Positions 5,667-15,500 of a DNA stretch of 25,824 nucleotides are shown here, piece by piece. Numbering within the stretch: the first letter of the stretch is position 1; every line of letters starts with the position of its first letter. A model generated the notes under the pieces. The model did no database searches. It saw nothing but the letters and a program-made list of their open reading frames with translations, and was not told where the DNA came from. A program made the translations under genes and the position numbers. The stretch is from an uncultured Clostridia bacterium (GTDB lineage Bacteria; Bacillota; Clostridia; UBA1381): NCBI GenBank assembly GCA_934444735.1, contig CAKSDE010000025.1, forward strand, positions 1 to 25,824, given 5' to 3'.

Positions 5667-8369
5667 ATGAAAAATAAGAAACAAATTATTGCAGGAATCT
5701 GTTCGGTTTGTATATGCTTCTCAATGTCGGCGATGCCAATAAGCGCAGAGGATAATACTCATCTTGACTTATTTGTTCAAAACGGTGCAAAAAGCGGTAA
5801 CGGAACAAAAGATGCGCCTTTTGCGACTATTGAAGAGGCAAGGGATTACATAAGACAGATAAAAAAAGACGGAAAATATCCGGCTCACGGTGTGACGGTG
5901 AATTTGCGCGGCGGAAATTATTTTATCAGTGACACTATTGAATTTACCGAAGAAGATTCCGGAACTTCGGACGGAGAAATCACTTACAGAGCTTATGTGA
6001 ATGAGGATGTTACAATAAACGGCGGAATAGAAATAAACCTTAATAAATTTGAAAATGTAAGCGATTCCGAAGTATTAAAAAGAGTTCCTGCAAATGCAAA
6101 AAAAGGGATAAAGCAATACGACTTATTAAAAAACGGCATTACAAAAGAGATGATCGGCGAGATTTATTATATCAATACATCTATGAATACAACAATTGGT
6201 GAAAAATACTATGGTATGAAAGCAGGGAAAAATATATCTGCATATTTTGACGGAGAGATGCTTGATGTTGCTCGTTGGCCGAACGGCGAATATGCCACAA
6301 TTGAAAATGTAATAGACCCGGGAGCTCGTTCAGCAGGCTGGAATGAAGCGAAAAAAGGAACTGCGGAATATGTTGAGGAAGCAGACCGTGTCCCGAAAGG
6401 AATGAAAATTTCAATCCCGAGCGAAAAGGCAAAGCTTTGGAGCAATGTAAAGGATATTTGGGCATACGGGCAATGGACATATACATGGTCTTATCTGACT
6501 ACGCCTATAAAATCGATTGATGCGGAAAATGCAGTGATGGAAACGGTTTTAGACGGGATTTCGGGTGCGAGAAAAGGTCAGCCGTACTATGTATTTAATC
6601 TCTTGGAAGAACTTGATACACCGGGAGAATACTATATCGACCGTGACAGCGGAATATTGTATTTTTATCCGCCGAAAGCAAGCGGTACGTTCGAGATGGC
6701 ATTGCTTCAGAAAGATATAATTAAGCTGACAGGAACAAAAAATTTAAAATTTAAAGGATTAAGAATAAAGAATGGTCTCAGCAAGGGAATCGCGGCAACC
6801 GATGTGGACAATATAGGCGTTGAACACTGCGTATTAACCCAAATAAATACTTTAGCGATAGATATAACGGGAAATACATATAACAGCTATGTGACGGGAT
6901 CGCTTTTATATAATCTCGGCGGTACGGGGATATTTATTGGCGGCGGCGATATGAAAGAGATGATTCCGGATAATTGTTATGTTGAAAATTGCTGGATACA
7001 TGATTTCGGAAAAATATACACTACATATAATCCGGGAGTTTATCTTAGAGGCGTCGGAACGAGAGTGTCGCATTGCCGTATAAACAATGCACCGCACTCA
7101 GCCATTCTAACCGCCACAAGACCGAATCAGAAAATAGAATATTGCGAGATATATGACGCATTGCAGGAGACTTCGGACTCGGGCGCAATTTATACGGGAA
7201 AAACATGGATAGGCAGAAACCTTGAGATAAGCAATAACTATATCCATGACATCGCAGTCGGAATGGAGGACGGTCACGGAGTGTATCTCGACGACTTTTA
7301 CTGCGGCGGTGTTGTAAAAAACAATATATTTGAAAACATCTCGGGAGAAAAAAGCTGCGCGATTGCAGGAGGCGGAAGAGATTCACAGTATACAGATAAT
7401 ATTTTCATAAACTGCTACGGAACCTACAGAGCATTGGCAAGCAAAAACGGCGGCTGGTGGGGAAATGGCGTTGATTCATGGCTTGTCAGCAATGGATTCG
7501 GATTAAACAGTGTCAACATAGAAAAGTACGCCGAACAATTCCCTCATTTTACCGATTACAAAAAAGATGACGGAAAAGGAAAGCTCTCGGAGGAAGACGC
7601 AGCATATAACATGAACTATAAATATTCCGTTTATGACAGAAACTATAAGATTAACACAAAATTCGATCCGTACTGGAATAGTGACGGAGGATTTGCGACA
7701 GAAGAAGAGAGATTTGCAAGCATAAAATGGGAAACGAAAGATTACGTAAAAGCTGTTGAAGGCGCAGACCCGGGATTTGAAAATATAGGTAAAAAGGATT
7801 ACAGAATGAAAAAGGACGCCGAGATTTACAAAAAGATTCCCGGATTTGAGGCGTGTGATTTTGAAAATGTCGGGGTTTATACTCAGAGATTGAAGGATAA
7901 GCTGGGAGATACCGTAAGCCTCAAGATTGATTCACCGATTATCTATAATGGATTCGAGGAAATGCTGATAGATAAGAATAATCTTGATGTACGGCCGGTA
8001 ATTGTCGGCGGAAGAACAATGCTCCCGGTGCGCGTTCTGGCTGAAATTTTCGGCGGCAGTGCGGACTGGGACGAAGAGAGCAGAGTGGCGACATTAAAAA
8101 TCGGCAGTAACGAAATAGTCCTTGATATTGCAAACGGCACAATCACCAAAAACGGTGAGCGGGTCGAGAGCGATGCTGCACCTATGGTTTATGAAAACAG
8201 AACCGTGGCACCTTTGCGGATAGTCGGCGAGATGCTTGATAAAAATATAGACTGGTATGACGGCGGCTACGATAACAGGCTTATATTTATAAGCGATGCA
8301 AAGGTGTTTGACCACGAAAACGACATCATGTATATAAATGAAATGTCAAGACGTTTGGGAGTGAAATAA
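5667..8369 (+). CDS. Secreted GH141-like right-handed beta-helix enzyme with C-terminal stalk domain
   Basis: This 900-residue protein has a signal peptide (residues 1-27, cleavage near ISA/ED). The N-terminal segment at about 30-95 (LFVQNGAKSGNGTKDAPFATIEEA) is typical of secreted parallel beta-helix enzymes. A beta-helix fills about 345-600, with a highly conserved segment holding D504 (TSDSGAIYTG) and D542/D543 (VYLDDFYCG). Two acids about 40 residues apart on the helix fit the catalytic pair expected for GH141 (known activities: alpha-L-fucosidase, xylanase); I could not check this by alignment. Residues about 755-880 form a copper-amine-oxidase-N-like module (PF07833, VGGRTMLPVRVLAEIFGG), a non-enzymatic stalk in Firmicutes. 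ATG 5667 has AAAGGA eight bases upstream. It is the first gene of the operon, and its stop abuts the next start. It has no SLH or LPXTG anchor of its own. Confidence 0.82.
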   Translation: MKNKKQIIAGICSVCICFSMSAMPISAEDNTHLDLFVQNGAKSGNGTKDAPFATIEEARDYIRQIKKDGKYPAHGVTVNLRGGNYFISDTIEFTEEDSGTSDGEITYRAYVNEDVTINGGIEINLNKFENVSDSEVLKRVPANAKKGIKQYDLLKNGITKEMIGEIYYINTSMNTTIGEKYYGMKAGKNISAYFDGEMLDVARWPNGEYATIENVIDPGARSAGWNEAKKGTAEYVEEADRVPKGMKISIPSEKAKLWSNVKDIWAYGQWTYTWSYLTTPIKSIDAENAVMETVLDGISGARKGQPYYVFNLLEELDTPGEYYIDRDSGILYFYPPKASGTFEMALLQKDIIKLTGTKNLKFKGLRIKNGLSKGIAATDVDNIGVEHCVLTQINTLAIDITGNTYNSYVTGSLLYNLGGTGIFIGGGDMKEMIPDNCYVENCWIHDFGKIYTTYNPGVYLRGVGTRVSHCRINNAPHSAILTATRPNQKIEYCEIYDALQETSDSGAIYTGKTWIGRNLEISNNYIHDIAVGMEDGHGVYLDDFYCGGVVKNNIFENISGEKSCAIAGGGRDSQYTDNIFINCYGTYRALASKNGGWWGNGVDSWLVSNGFGLNSVNIEKYAEQFPHFTDYKKDDGKGKLSEEDAAYNMNYKYSVYDRNYKINTKFDPYWNSDGGFATEEERFASIKWETKDYVKAVEGADPGFENIGKKDYRMKKDAEIYKKIPGFEACDFENVGVYTQRLKDKLGDTVSLKIDSPIIYNGFEEMLIDKNNLDVRPVIVGGRTMLPVRVLAEIFGGSADWDEESRVATLKIGSNEIVLDIANGTITKNGERVESDAAPMVYENRTVAPLRIVGEMLDKNIDWYDGGYDNRLIFISDAKVFDHENDIMYINEMSRRLGVK

Positions 8370-11300
8370 GTGGCAATCATAAAAAGAACTCTAAGCCTTA
8401 TTTTATCATTGACGGCGGTGTGCGGCTTGTATGCGCCGGCACACGCTGCCGAAACCGAGGGCGGAATATATGAGCTGTATAATGCCGACTGGGACAATGT
8501 TCAGGAGGGAACAACCCTGATTGGGGCGAGTGGCTTATCATCGGTGAAATATTGGGGCGGACTTTTGCAGGCGCAGAACTGGTATGCGGACAACAATACC
8601 ACCTTTGTAAAAGATCCTGACATGTCGAGAACCGGAATAAGCGTGAAAACGACGGTTACACCGAAAGACAGCTTTTCCGCGCACTTTGATATAATAAGCC
8701 AAGCAGTTAAGGATAGGATAACGTCAACCGATGAGAAAATATATTTCGGAACGGATATTTATATCCCAGAGGGCTTTGACGGGAAATGTAATCTTGTCTG
8801 GGAGGCAGAACCGAACAAGACAAACATTGCGAAATATTCAATAAATGAAAATAATGGGATCTGCACACCTGACGGAAACGTTGTTTTCGGGATAGATGAT
8901 ATGTATAATAAATGGCATACTTTGGGCGCTTTGGCAGATAAGAAGAACCAAACGGTAAGCTATTATGCGGACGGTAAAAAAATATATGAAGCATCAATGG
9001 GTAACTGGGACGGCAGTGCAAAGAAATTCGGGAATTTCATGTATCTGCAATATATTTCGGGTGTGGAAAACAGCTACGATATATACTTTGACAATGTGTG
9101 CGCATATATTTTGCCGGATTTTGAGATAAGCGCAGAAGTGGGAACAGGAGCAAAACTTCCCGAGTATGCGGAGTTTACAGATAGTATCCGCGGCGGAAGT
9201 GTGAAAAAAGAAATAACATGGGATTCAAATATTTCATCGGTAAATGAGTGTGATAGAACAATATGCGGATTTTTAGGCGCAAATATCCCCATTATGGCAA
9301 ATGTAGAAATATATAAGCTCCTGAAGGTACAAGAGGCGGCAAATATTGACTTTGAGGACGGAACAGCGGGAGTGAGCGCCGACAGTGCAGTTTACGGCGA
9401 CACAATTTCAATCAGTAATTGGGGGAATAATGATACAAATGTGCAGTATGCCGAAAACCCGACAGGAGAGGGCGGAAAATGCATAAAAAGCAGACTGGTA
9501 AAGAATTTTTCGGCAAGTATCATCCCGAAAAATGACTTAAAAACGGTACTTAAAAATAACAACTGTCTGTATTTTTCGGCGGACGTGTACTTGCCGGAAG
9601 AGTTCTCGGGCAGGGCATACGCGGACTGGTATGCAAGAGCGAATCATGTAAAAATCGGAGAGTTTTGTTTCAATGCTAATAAAGGGATAATTTGCGGCGG
9701 TGAAACAGTGGCAGATTATAATAACATCAAAAACAGATGGCATACTTTAGGTGTTTTGGCAGATAAAGCAAATAAAACCGTTACATATTTTTACAATGGG
9801 AAACCTGTAAAAAAGACCATAGATTCAATCGGCACATGGGACGGTGAGGACACTTCCTTTGACCAGATGTTTTTTATGACAAAATATACTCAGGAGCAAG
9901 ACTATGACGTTTATTTTGATAATTTCAAGGTTTATGCGCTTGATGATTATATAAAGAATGAAAAGCCGGGGGAGGAATATGTACTCTCAAAAAAAGCGGA
10001 GCTGACGCACTCGGACGGAACGGTAGAGACGGTGGTGGTTTTGTGGGACGATTATTCGCCCTTTATATTCGGTAAAAACAAAGTGCTTGGTACAATTTTG
10101 GGAAATATCCCGATAAAAGCGGACGTAAACATATCGCGCATAAATTCGCGCTATACCGACTCCGGCGGCGATGAGATAACAGGCACAATCGAAAACGGGC
10201 TTTATCTTGAGGCGGAAGTTATGGAAGGCTCATCTTTAGGCGTAATTGCGATATATGACGGAGAACGGCTCATAAAGGTAAAAACCGCTGCACCTGAAAA
10301 CGGTTTGATAAGGGTTGGATTTACAGAACTTCCCCCAAATATAAACGATTGCACGATCAGGGGGTTTTTGTGGGATAATCTCGGAAGCCTGACGCCCCTC
10401 GACACCTTGTATCCGTTCGGGAAAATACAGGTGTATGTGGACAGCACAAATGCACACAGGGGCAACGGAACGGTGGAAAATCCGTTTTCCGATTTAGGCA
10501 CGGCGGTAAAATATGTGAATCATCTGAAATATAAGGGTGTCGGGGTGGATATAACGCTTTTTTCGGGGACGTATTATATCGACGAGCCGATAAGCTTTGA
10601 AAATACGGAAAATATTACCATAAAAGCTGAGAAAAATGCTACGGTAAGCGGCGGAAAAAGCTTTAAGATTGCGGACATGGAAAAAGCGGACGGAGGAGAT
10701 GTATTTGAGCGAATCCCCGAGAGCACAAGAGAGTATATAGTAAAAATTCCGCTTGCCGATATAGGGATTGAAAATATAGGAAAACAGGAAATATGGGGAG
10801 CGTACAGAAACGATGTTGTGCGGTTTTATCCGCAGGCGACCGCAAATGCTTCGGCAAGCTTTGAAAGTGACGGTACACTTCTTTCCCCCGCACGCTGGCC
10901 GAATGACGGTTTTGCGCATATCGAGTCGGTAATTGACGAGGGGACGATATTGAGCTCGGCGCAAAGTGCCGATGAGTTGCGTGGAGCGACCTTTAAGATC
11001 CCGACTGAAAAAGCGGAGCTTTGGAAAAATGCAAAAGACGCATGGCTTATGGGCTTATGGAAATATGACTGGGCGGAGCAGAATACACCTGTCGCATCGG
11101 TCGATGCGGAAAACGCAATCATAACGGCGGAGTATGCATTTTCAAGCGGAGTTTCGGCATACGGCGGACTGCAAGGCGGAAAATATTATATCTTCAACCT
11201 GCCCGAGGAGCTTGACGCACCGGGAGAATATTATGTGGACAGATCAGAAAATGTATTCTACCTCTATCCTCCACAAAATGCACAGACCATTAACGTTTCG

Positions 11301-12524
11301 GCAATGACAGAGCCGCTGGTAAAACTCAGCGCTTGCAAAAATATAAAAATTGAAAATATAAAATTTGCCGATTCGCGCGATATGGGCATTTATGCCGATT
11401 CCTGCGAGAAAATCGAAATCGGTAACTGTACCTTTTCAAATATTTCGCAAGAGGGAATAAACCTGGATAATTGCAAAAACAGCACCGTAAGATCTTGTAA
11501 GCTTTATAATCTCGGCGGCTGTGGTGTGAGGTTATCGAATACATATACCGGCAGTTTGGTCAGTGAAAACAATGTTGTTGCTGATTGCGTCATTCACGAC
11601 TACGCAACCAGAAATATGATGTACTCGCCGGGTATTTATGTAAATGGTACGGGTGCAAAAATTACGCATAATGAGATCTTTAACGCACCGCACAATGCGA
11701 TAGTCTTTGTCGGGAACAGCAATACAATTGAGTATAACAATATCCATAATGTTGTGAACAATACGAATGACGCAGGGGCGATATACAGCGGGAAAAGCTG
11801 GATTCAGCGCGGAAACGTTATAAAGAACAATTATTTCCACGACCTGAAAGGTTCCGACACCTGCGGTGCGGTACACGCGGTTTACCTGGACGATTTCTTC
11901 TGCGGAACGCTCATAAAGAGCAACATATTTGAGAATATAACGGGCGGAAGTTCATCTGCTATAGCAGGCTGCGGACGCGATACCGTCATCTCGGACAATA
12001 TATTTATCGATTGTCTGAACATGATTAGGGTAAACGGATTTTCGGGATTCGATAAAAACTATGACAGCATCTTAAAAGACTGGACAGATACACAGGCAAG
12101 AGGAATACTCTCAAATGTATTTCAAAATAACATTGCTCTTTATAAAGAATTGTACGGCGACAGCATTTGCGATTATAAAGAGGTCAGCGAGAATTCGCCG
12201 AGAGAGAATCTCAAATACAACCTTACGCATAAGGGGAGCGTTATGAAAAATAACGTTTTGTACAGAACGGATAAATTTTTCTACAGCTTCACCGACCCGA
12301 GATTTGCAAAAATCGATACATCATCGCACGCATCGGACGAAGAGCCGGCGGCGACACTTGCCGACCTTTTGTGGACATACGGGGTGCCGATTCTGATAAA
12401 GGACAAAAACGGCATAGGATTTACCGACGAGGCGGCAAAAGATTATACTTTAAACGCAAATTCAACGGTATATAAAACATATCCGGATTTTTCGGCGCCG
12501 GATTTTGTGAATATAAAAAAATAA
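8370..12524 (+). CDS. Secreted two-unit LamG-like/Big_4 plus GH141-like beta-helix enzyme
   Basis: This 1384-residue protein begins at GTG directly after the preceding stop, with GGGAG eight bases upstream, so the two genes are probably translationally coupled. A signal peptide covers residues 1-27 (cleavage near AHA/AET). Two repeat units follow, each a LamG-like jelly roll plus a Big_4 Ig-like domain: about 34-318 and about 325-592. Both jelly rolls contain KWHTLGxLADK and YDxYFDN motifs. A small beta module (about 597-680; IAIYDGERLIKVK, IRGFLWD) precedes a beta-helix catalytic region from about 686 to the end. That region is homologous to the first protein and keeps D1134 (NDAGAIYSG) and D1174/D1175 (VYLDDFFCG). 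Likely role: glycan-bound exo-acting fucosidase or related glycosidase. There is no visible anchor. Confidence 0.82.
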   Translation: MAIIKRTLSLILSLTAVCGLYAPAHAAETEGGIYELYNADWDNVQEGTTLIGASGLSSVKYWGGLLQAQNWYADNNTTFVKDPDMSRTGISVKTTVTPKDSFSAHFDIISQAVKDRITSTDEKIYFGTDIYIPEGFDGKCNLVWEAEPNKTNIAKYSINENNGICTPDGNVVFGIDDMYNKWHTLGALADKKNQTVSYYADGKKIYEASMGNWDGSAKKFGNFMYLQYISGVENSYDIYFDNVCAYILPDFEISAEVGTGAKLPEYAEFTDSIRGGSVKKEITWDSNISSVNECDRTICGFLGANIPIMANVEIYKLLKVQEAANIDFEDGTAGVSADSAVYGDTISISNWGNNDTNVQYAENPTGEGGKCIKSRLVKNFSASIIPKNDLKTVLKNNNCLYFSADVYLPEEFSGRAYADWYARANHVKIGEFCFNANKGIICGGETVADYNNIKNRWHTLGVLADKANKTVTYFYNGKPVKKTIDSIGTWDGEDTSFDQMFFMTKYTQEQDYDVYFDNFKVYALDDYIKNEKPGEEYVLSKKAELTHSDGTVETVVVLWDDYSPFIFGKNKVLGTILGNIPIKADVNISRINSRYTDSGGDEITGTIENGLYLEAEVMEGSSLGVIAIYDGERLIKVKTAAPENGLIRVGFTELPPNINDCTIRGFLWDNLGSLTPLDTLYPFGKIQVYVDSTNAHRGNGTVENPFSDLGTAVKYVNHLKYKGVGVDITLFSGTYYIDEPISFENTENITIKAEKNATVSGGKSFKIADMEKADGGDVFERIPESTREYIVKIPLADIGIENIGKQEIWGAYRNDVVRFYPQATANASASFESDGTLLSPARWPNDGFAHIESVIDEGTILSSAQSADELRGATFKIPTEKAELWKNAKDAWLMGLWKYDWAEQNTPVASVDAENAIITAEYAFSSGVSAYGGLQGGKYYIFNLPEELDAPGEYYVDRSENVFYLYPPQNAQTINVSAMTEPLVKLSACKNIKIENIKFADSRDMGIYADSCEKIEIGNCTFSNISQEGINLDNCKNSTVRSCKLYNLGGCGVRLSNTYTGSLVSENNVVADCVIHDYATRNMMYSPGIYVNGTGAKITHNEIFNAPHNAIVFVGNSNTIEYNNIHNVVNNTNDAGAIYSGKSWIQRGNVIKNNYFHDLKGSDTCGAVHAVYLDDFFCGTLIKSNIFENITGGSSSAIAGCGRDTVISDNIFIDCLNMIRVNGFSGFDKNYDSILKDWTDTQARGILSNVFQNNIALYKELYGDSICDYKEVSENSPRENLKYNLTHKGSVMKNNVLYRTDKFFYSFTDPRFAKIDTSSHASDEEPAATLADLLWTYGVPILIKDKNGIGFTDEAAKDYTLNANSTVYKTYPDFSAPDFVNIKK

Positions 12525-12543
12525 AAAAAGAGGAGGAAAATTC

Positions 12544-15500
12544 ATGGGAAAAAGTTTAAAAAAATTATTAAGCGTGCTTTTGGCGGCATCGTGCGGCGTT
12601 GCCGGCGGTGTTGTGCCTGCTGCGCACGCAGAGGATACGGCAGCTGCCGTAAAAGAATTTTATCGTGCAACGTGGGATAATGTGGAGGAAAACAAGACCC
12701 TGGTCGGAAATGAAGGATCGGCATCAACACAATACTGGGGTGGAAAATTGGAGTTTCAAAATTGGTATGCGGAGAACAACACCACATTTGTAAAAGACCC
12801 GGATAGCACGAGAGAAGGAATAAGCATCAAAACAACAGTAGTACCGGATAAACCTTTTTCGGCGGCGCTGAAAGTGATAAGCTCTGACTTGAAATCTGCG
12901 CTGCGGAACGTGGAAGGGAAAATATATTTCTCGACAGATATATATATCCCGACAGGTTTTGACGGCGAGTGCAGACTGAGATGGTACTCAAAACCGAACG
13001 AAAAGGCGATAGGCAGTTTTGGCTTGGACGAAACAAGCGGAATAACGGCTGCAGGGAGCACGGCTCTTTCGGCTGATAAAATGCTAAATAAATGGGTAAC
13101 ACTTGGAATTGTTGCCGATAAAACGGATAACACAGTAAGCTACTATTTAAATGCAGAGCCAATCCCGGGTGCACAGGATATAACCGGCTGGGACGGGAGT
13201 TTTGACAGCTTATCTCCGTTTATGTATATGAATGCATTTAAAAATAACACAGAATCATATGATGTTTATCTTGATAATATGATTGCATGTGAGGTGCCAG
13301 AAGTAGCAGTCAATGCAGATTTGGGCGGAAGTGCCGCATTGCCGGAAACGATTGCGGTAATCCCAGAGGGCGCACAAGAGAGCGTTAATATGGCGGCAGT
13401 GTGGGAGAGCGTCGATACTTCAAAGGTAGGCACAAAAACAGTGTACGGTAAGCTCGGCGGATATCTTCCGTTGACTGCCGAGGTGAATGTAGAGGACAGC
13501 ATGCCGGAAGAAAGCAAATACTATGCGACACAGATAATTGACGCAAACTTCGATTCGTATACGGCAGGTGAGGACGCAAATGCGAAACCTGATGGAAATG
13601 CAAAAATAGAATACTGGGCTGACTATTATGAGCAGAACCCCGTATTTGCAGAGGACAGCCGCGGCGGCGTGAGTGTCAAGACAACAAGAGTGAAAGACTA
13701 TAATTCATTCGGTGCAAGGGTAGTGCCATCAGCTAATGCACTTGCTGCATTGCGCGATGAAAACAACTCAAGGCTCTATCTTTCTTGTGACATCAAGCTT
13801 TCAAATAGAGAAATAGCGGGCGGTATATACTTTTGGAATATAGCAAACAGTGAAAAAATAGCAAGTTTTGATTTGAACAGATACTGCGGTATAAGAATCC
13901 CTGATGCAAGTTATGTGACAGCAGTATCAACTTCCGCATTTAAGGCTGATACATGGTACAATCTTGGGGTTCTGGTTGATACTGCAAAGAAAACTGTAAG
14001 CTATTATGTAAACGGCAAGCCTGTAACAGGCGCGCAGGGAATACAAAAGAGCGACACCTTTATGAGTACAAGGAATATGAGTTATCTCATATATGAGTAC
14101 GATACAAGTAAAAACAGTTCTGTATGGCCTTTTGATACTTATTATGATAATATAAAAGCATATAATTTGCCGAAAATTGAAAAGACTGTTGAAGCAGGCA
14201 CGGAAAATGCACTGCCGACAGTGTTTTGTGCAGAGAATCTTGACGGAAACGTTACAAGAAAGAAAATCACATGGAATAATTACAGTACAGATGTCGGCGG
14301 TACTTTTGATATTGCCGGTATGACGGAGGATAAGCTCCCCGTAACCGCAACACTGACCGTTACCGATACAACACCTGAGAACATGATAATCAATGCAAAA
14401 GAGGGCTTTTTTGCGGATTTTGAAGAATTTACAAACGGAACCGCTGCGGAGAGTACAAAAGTCAGCAATGCAAGGCTTACGGTGCATGATTGGGAATCTC
14501 AAAATAATAACGGCACATACGTAAGTAATCCAAATGGCGACGGAATTGTCTTGAAGAGCACGATGCAAAATGATAAATATTTTTCAAGCTGGCTTGAACC
14601 GTCGTCTGATTTAAGGACTATTTTGAGTGACGCAGGCAATGATAAGCTGTATTTCTCGGCGGATTTCTATTTGGCACAGAAGCCCGAAAAGCGGTTTGAC
14701 CTGACGTGGTGGGCAAAGGCTAATTGGAATGATATAGGTATGTTTATCGTTGACCCGACACAAGGGCTGAAAACCAAAAACGATGTTGTTTTGGCAAGCA
14801 TAGACGAAATTGCCGGCAAATGGCACAGAATCGGAATTATTGCGGACAAAACAAATAAGTGCGTAAGCTACTTCTATAACGACAATCCTGTTGATGGGGC
14901 CCAGAATGTATCAAACGGCTGGGACGGCAGCGTTTGTGATTTTAACCTGTTATTTTATGCGAGAGCAGAGTCAATGGCTGACGGCAAGGACATCTATTTT
15001 GACAACCTGGCAGCATACACCGTTCCGACAGTCACAAAGACGGTTAAAGAAAATGAAGCAGTCGAGGATCTGCCGAATGTTTTGAAGATTGAAAAATCCG
15101 ACGGCACGTATACAAGAAAATCGATAGACTGGGGAACAATCGGCACGCAGAATGCAGGGAAAGAAACAATCTATAAAAAGACCGGAAATGCATATGCCGC
15201 TGCCGAAATCATGGTGACGGGAATCACATTGCCGTATGTTATTTCGGACAATATGATAATCCAGCAGCAAAAGCCGATAAAGCTTTGGGGATACAACTCT
15301 CAAGGCACGGTTTCGGCAAAAATCAAGAACGGCGACACCGTTTTGTCCGAGGGAACAACACAAGCCGCGAATAACGGTGAATGGAGTATGGAATTCCCGG
15401 CACTCACAGCAGGTGGTCCATATACGATTGAATTTATATCGGACGGTATAACAAAAACTGTCAGCAATGTAATGATCGGTGAACTGTGGGCGCTGGACGG

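Noticed and set aside
13927..14568. Long minus-strand open frame (213 codons) inside the esterase gene
   Set aside because: Antisense shadow of a well-supported coding region with signal peptide and domain motifs; Cys/Ile/Arg-rich product without recognisable motifs. The frames at 10494-10964, 14971-15504 and 21215-21805 were rejected for the same reason.
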